From assembly GCF_003966125.1 (NCBI RefSeq), contig NZ_RXMA01000001.1, forward strand, positions 147,560-211,559: 64,000 nt of DNA. Direction: 5' to 3'. The notes beneath the pieces are model-generated. The model was given only the letters and a program-made list of their open reading frames with translations, had not been told where the DNA came from and made no database searches. Below are positions 62,692 through 64,000 of the stretch, piece after piece. Within the stretch, counting starts at the first letter, position 1. Each line of letters begins with the position of its first letter. The stretch comes from Azospirillum griseum. Lineage in GTDB: Bacteria > Pseudomonadota > Alphaproteobacteria > Azospirillales > Azospirillaceae. Made by a program: the position numbers and the translations under genes.

Positions 62692-63195
62692 TCAGTGGCA
62701 TTCCCCGACCGAACGCGGGCCGCACAGCCGCGCGCCGTCGGTCCAGCGCGCCCCACTCAGATCGGCGTTGTGCAGGTCGGCCCCGCCCAGCTTCGCCCCA
62801 CTGAGATCGGCGTTGGCCAGCGATGCGCCCACCAACTTGGCGTTGCGCAGATCGGCGTCGCGCAGGGAGGCTCCGGCCAGATCGGCGCGGGTGAAATCGA
62901 CCTCAATCAGGCGTGCCCGGTCAAACCGCGCGCCAACCAAGGTTGCGCTGATGAATTTGGCGCGGTAGCCATCGGCGTCGCTGAGGTCGGCCCCGGTCAG
63001 GTCGGCGCGCTGAAAGCTGCTGTCGCGCAGCATCGCCCCGGTCAGGCGCGCGCCCGGCATCGCCTGCCCGTCAAAGGCGCAGCGCCGCCAGACCACGCCC
63101 GCCTGCGCCACCCCGTTGCAATCGGCCAGCGCCGCGCCGGAGACCGTCACCAGAAACAGCCCAAACACCAGGGCGGGGAAAGGTCGCTGCATCAT
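62692..63195 (-). CDS. Exported pentapeptide-repeat protein
   Basis: A 167-residue protein. A signal peptide (about 1-25, ending GAALADC) precedes at least 15 tandem A(D/N)LxX pentapeptides (for example RADLTGADLSDA and DLRNAKLVGASLANADL), which form a right-handed beta helix. It would be periplasmic. Two adjacent ATG codons start it; the first overlaps the TGA of the thioesterase gene by 4 bp. Function unknown. Confidence 0.9.
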   Translation of the reverse strand: MMQRPFPALVFGLFLVTVSGAALADCNGVAQAGVVWRRCAFDGQAMPGARLTGAMLRDSSFQRADLTGADLSDADGYRAKFISATLVGARFDRARLIEVDFTRADLAGASLRDADLRNAKLVGASLANADLSGAKLGGADLHNADLSGARWTDGARLCGPRSVGECH

Positions 63196-63701
63196 CCCCT
63201 TGAGATGGGGAGTTCAGAGGCGGGCGCAAGGGCGCGCACCGCCCGCCCCGCCTGCGGCGGACACGGCAACAAGGCGTGCGCCGCCACCATCGCGGCCAGG
63301 GCGGCGGCGGCGGACGGTTCAAAGGAGCAGGATTTTCGCGTCGTCAGATCGACGTGCAGCAGCATGAATTCCGCCGTCGCCGCCAGCGTCCCATCGCCCG
63401 CGTGGTGCATCTGGTGGAACAGGTGCAGCCGCTTGCCGTCCGCCCCCAGCACCAGCGTGGCGAAGCGCAGCGGATCGCCCTCCACCACCTCCCGCGCGTA
63501 GGTCAAATGCGCGTCAACGACGAACAGGGAGCGCTGTTCCGCCGCGACATAGGCCCGCCCCAAGCCAAAATGGTCGAGCACCGCGTCGGTCGCCTGATCG
63601 AAGGCCAACAGGTAATAGGCCACGTTCATGTGGCCGTTGTAGTCGATCCACTCCGGCCGGACGGTGGCGCTGTGCAGGGTGAGCGGTGCGGGGGTGGTCA
63701 T
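63192..63701 (-). CDS. Hotdog-fold thioesterase
   Basis: A 169-residue thioesterase of the 4HBT type: WIDYNGHMNVAYYLLAFDQA with the conserved Asp and the DYNGHMN loop, then LTYAREVVEGDPLRF. It hydrolyses an unknown acyl thioester. It resembles the thioesterase of carnitine metabolism, though none of those genes is here. It overlaps the HEPN gene upstream and the pentapeptide gene downstream by 4 bp each (ATGA), giving a coupled three-gene unit. Confidence 0.9.
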   Translation of the reverse strand: MTTPAPLTLHSATVRPEWIDYNGHMNVAYYLLAFDQATDAVLDHFGLGRAYVAAEQRSLFVVDAHLTYAREVVEGDPLRFATLVLGADGKRLHLFHQMHHAGDGTLAATAEFMLLHVDLTTRKSCSFEPSAAAALAAMVAAHALLPCPPQAGRAVRALAPASELPISRG

Positions 63702-64000
63702 TCGGCAAATCCCAAAAAGCGCAGGATGTCGGCCCGCACGGTCTCAATCTCGCCCAACCACGCAACAACCTCCTCAACCGTGGGATCGTCGGGTGGAGCG
63801 TCAAACAGATCCGTTGCTGGATAGCGGTAGGCGACGGCCAGTTCGGTAAAGCGTTGGAAGGGAACCAAAACCGGGCGCAACGGATGGTCGGCGGGCAACC
63901 GCCCGGTCAGCATCGACAGATCATGACTCTTGGGTGGGTGAAGCCCGGCGGCGACCAACAGCGCCTTCACCAGCTTTTCCGCCGCCTGCTGGCAGTGGAA
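63698..64000 (-). CDS. HEPN-domain protein, partial
   Basis: The last 101 codons of a gene that starts beyond the right edge. It has the PF05168-type HEPN pattern: FHCQQAAEKLVKALL, then PPKSHDLSML and AYRYPATD at the C-terminal helix. The RxxxxH nuclease motif of HEPN toxins is not visible in this part. Such proteins are often encoded with a small nucleotidyltransferase (MNT), which would be upstream, outside the window. It overlaps the thioesterase by 4 bp. Confidence 0.85.
   Translation of the reverse strand, partial: FHCQQAAEKLVKALLVAAGLHPPKSHDLSMLTGRLPADHPLRPVLVPFQRFTELAVAYRYPATDLFDAPPDDPTVEEVVAWLGEIETVRADILRFLGFAE

Overview
The window reads as a high-GC chromosomal segment from an alphaproteobacterium, most likely of the Rhodospirillales/Azospirillales group. 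The basis is the gene content: a glnD/mutS neighbourhood, a Suv3-like helicase, DUF29, DUF1244 and DUF2478 proteins, cobalamin genes of the aerobic-type nomenclature, and GTG/TTG starts in a GC-rich background. The genus cannot be fixed from the sequence alone. Most of the window is ordinary core chromosome; the only mobile-element trace is part of an IS66-type insertion sequence at the left edge.

Layout. 1-0.7 kb: IS66 TnpA fragment and tRNA-Gln(CTG). 0.8-9.9 kb, minus strand: bacterioferritin and an alpha-glucan block (glgB, glgX, a receiver-domain protein, malQ). 10-17 kb: two poorly known proteins, a chemoreceptor, a threonine-dehydratase-like enzyme, and an AraC / cysteine-desulfhydrase-like / ModE-like trio. 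17-24.4 kb: parE, a lipoprotein, two small hydrolases, a DEAD-box RNA helicase with a stand-alone RAM-domain protein, and a lytic transglycosylase lipoprotein. 24.7-31.3 kb: an RND efflux pair, a patatin-like phospholipase and a secreted DUF2061 protein. 31.7-43.9 kb: an RNA methyltransferase translationally coupled to a Suv3-like helicase, DUF29 coupled to glnD, small proteins (one behind a candidate sigma-54 promoter), mutS and a fatty-acid desaturase. 44-48 kb: YegD-like Hsp70, TusA, a DUF2478-DUF364 fusion, DUF1244 and a GST. 48.2-57.1 kb: a signalling island. 57.2-62.5 kb: cobalamin genes cobC, cbiB, cobQ, cobO and cobU, then a ribbon-helix-helix protein. 62.7-64 kb: a three-gene overlapping unit (HEPN, thioesterase, pentapeptide repeat) running off the right edge.

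The most interesting region is 49.3-57.1 kb. A membrane hybrid histidine kinase with a fused HPt domain is followed by a receiver-HATPase protein that looks like an anti-sigma-type serine kinase. On the facing strand are a PP2C phosphatase whose receiver domain has lost its phospho-acceptor residues, a STAS anti-sigma-antagonist-like protein overlapping it, and a PAS-GGDEF diguanylate cyclase upstream. The parts match those of the Pseudomonas HptB-HsbR-HsbA-HsbD pathway, but with the kinase and phosphatase split onto separate proteins. I infer a phosphorelay-controlled partner switch feeding c-di-GMP signalling.

Many long open frames antisense to real genes are GC-driven shadows and were left out. 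Domain assignments are from recognition of motifs, without database searches.
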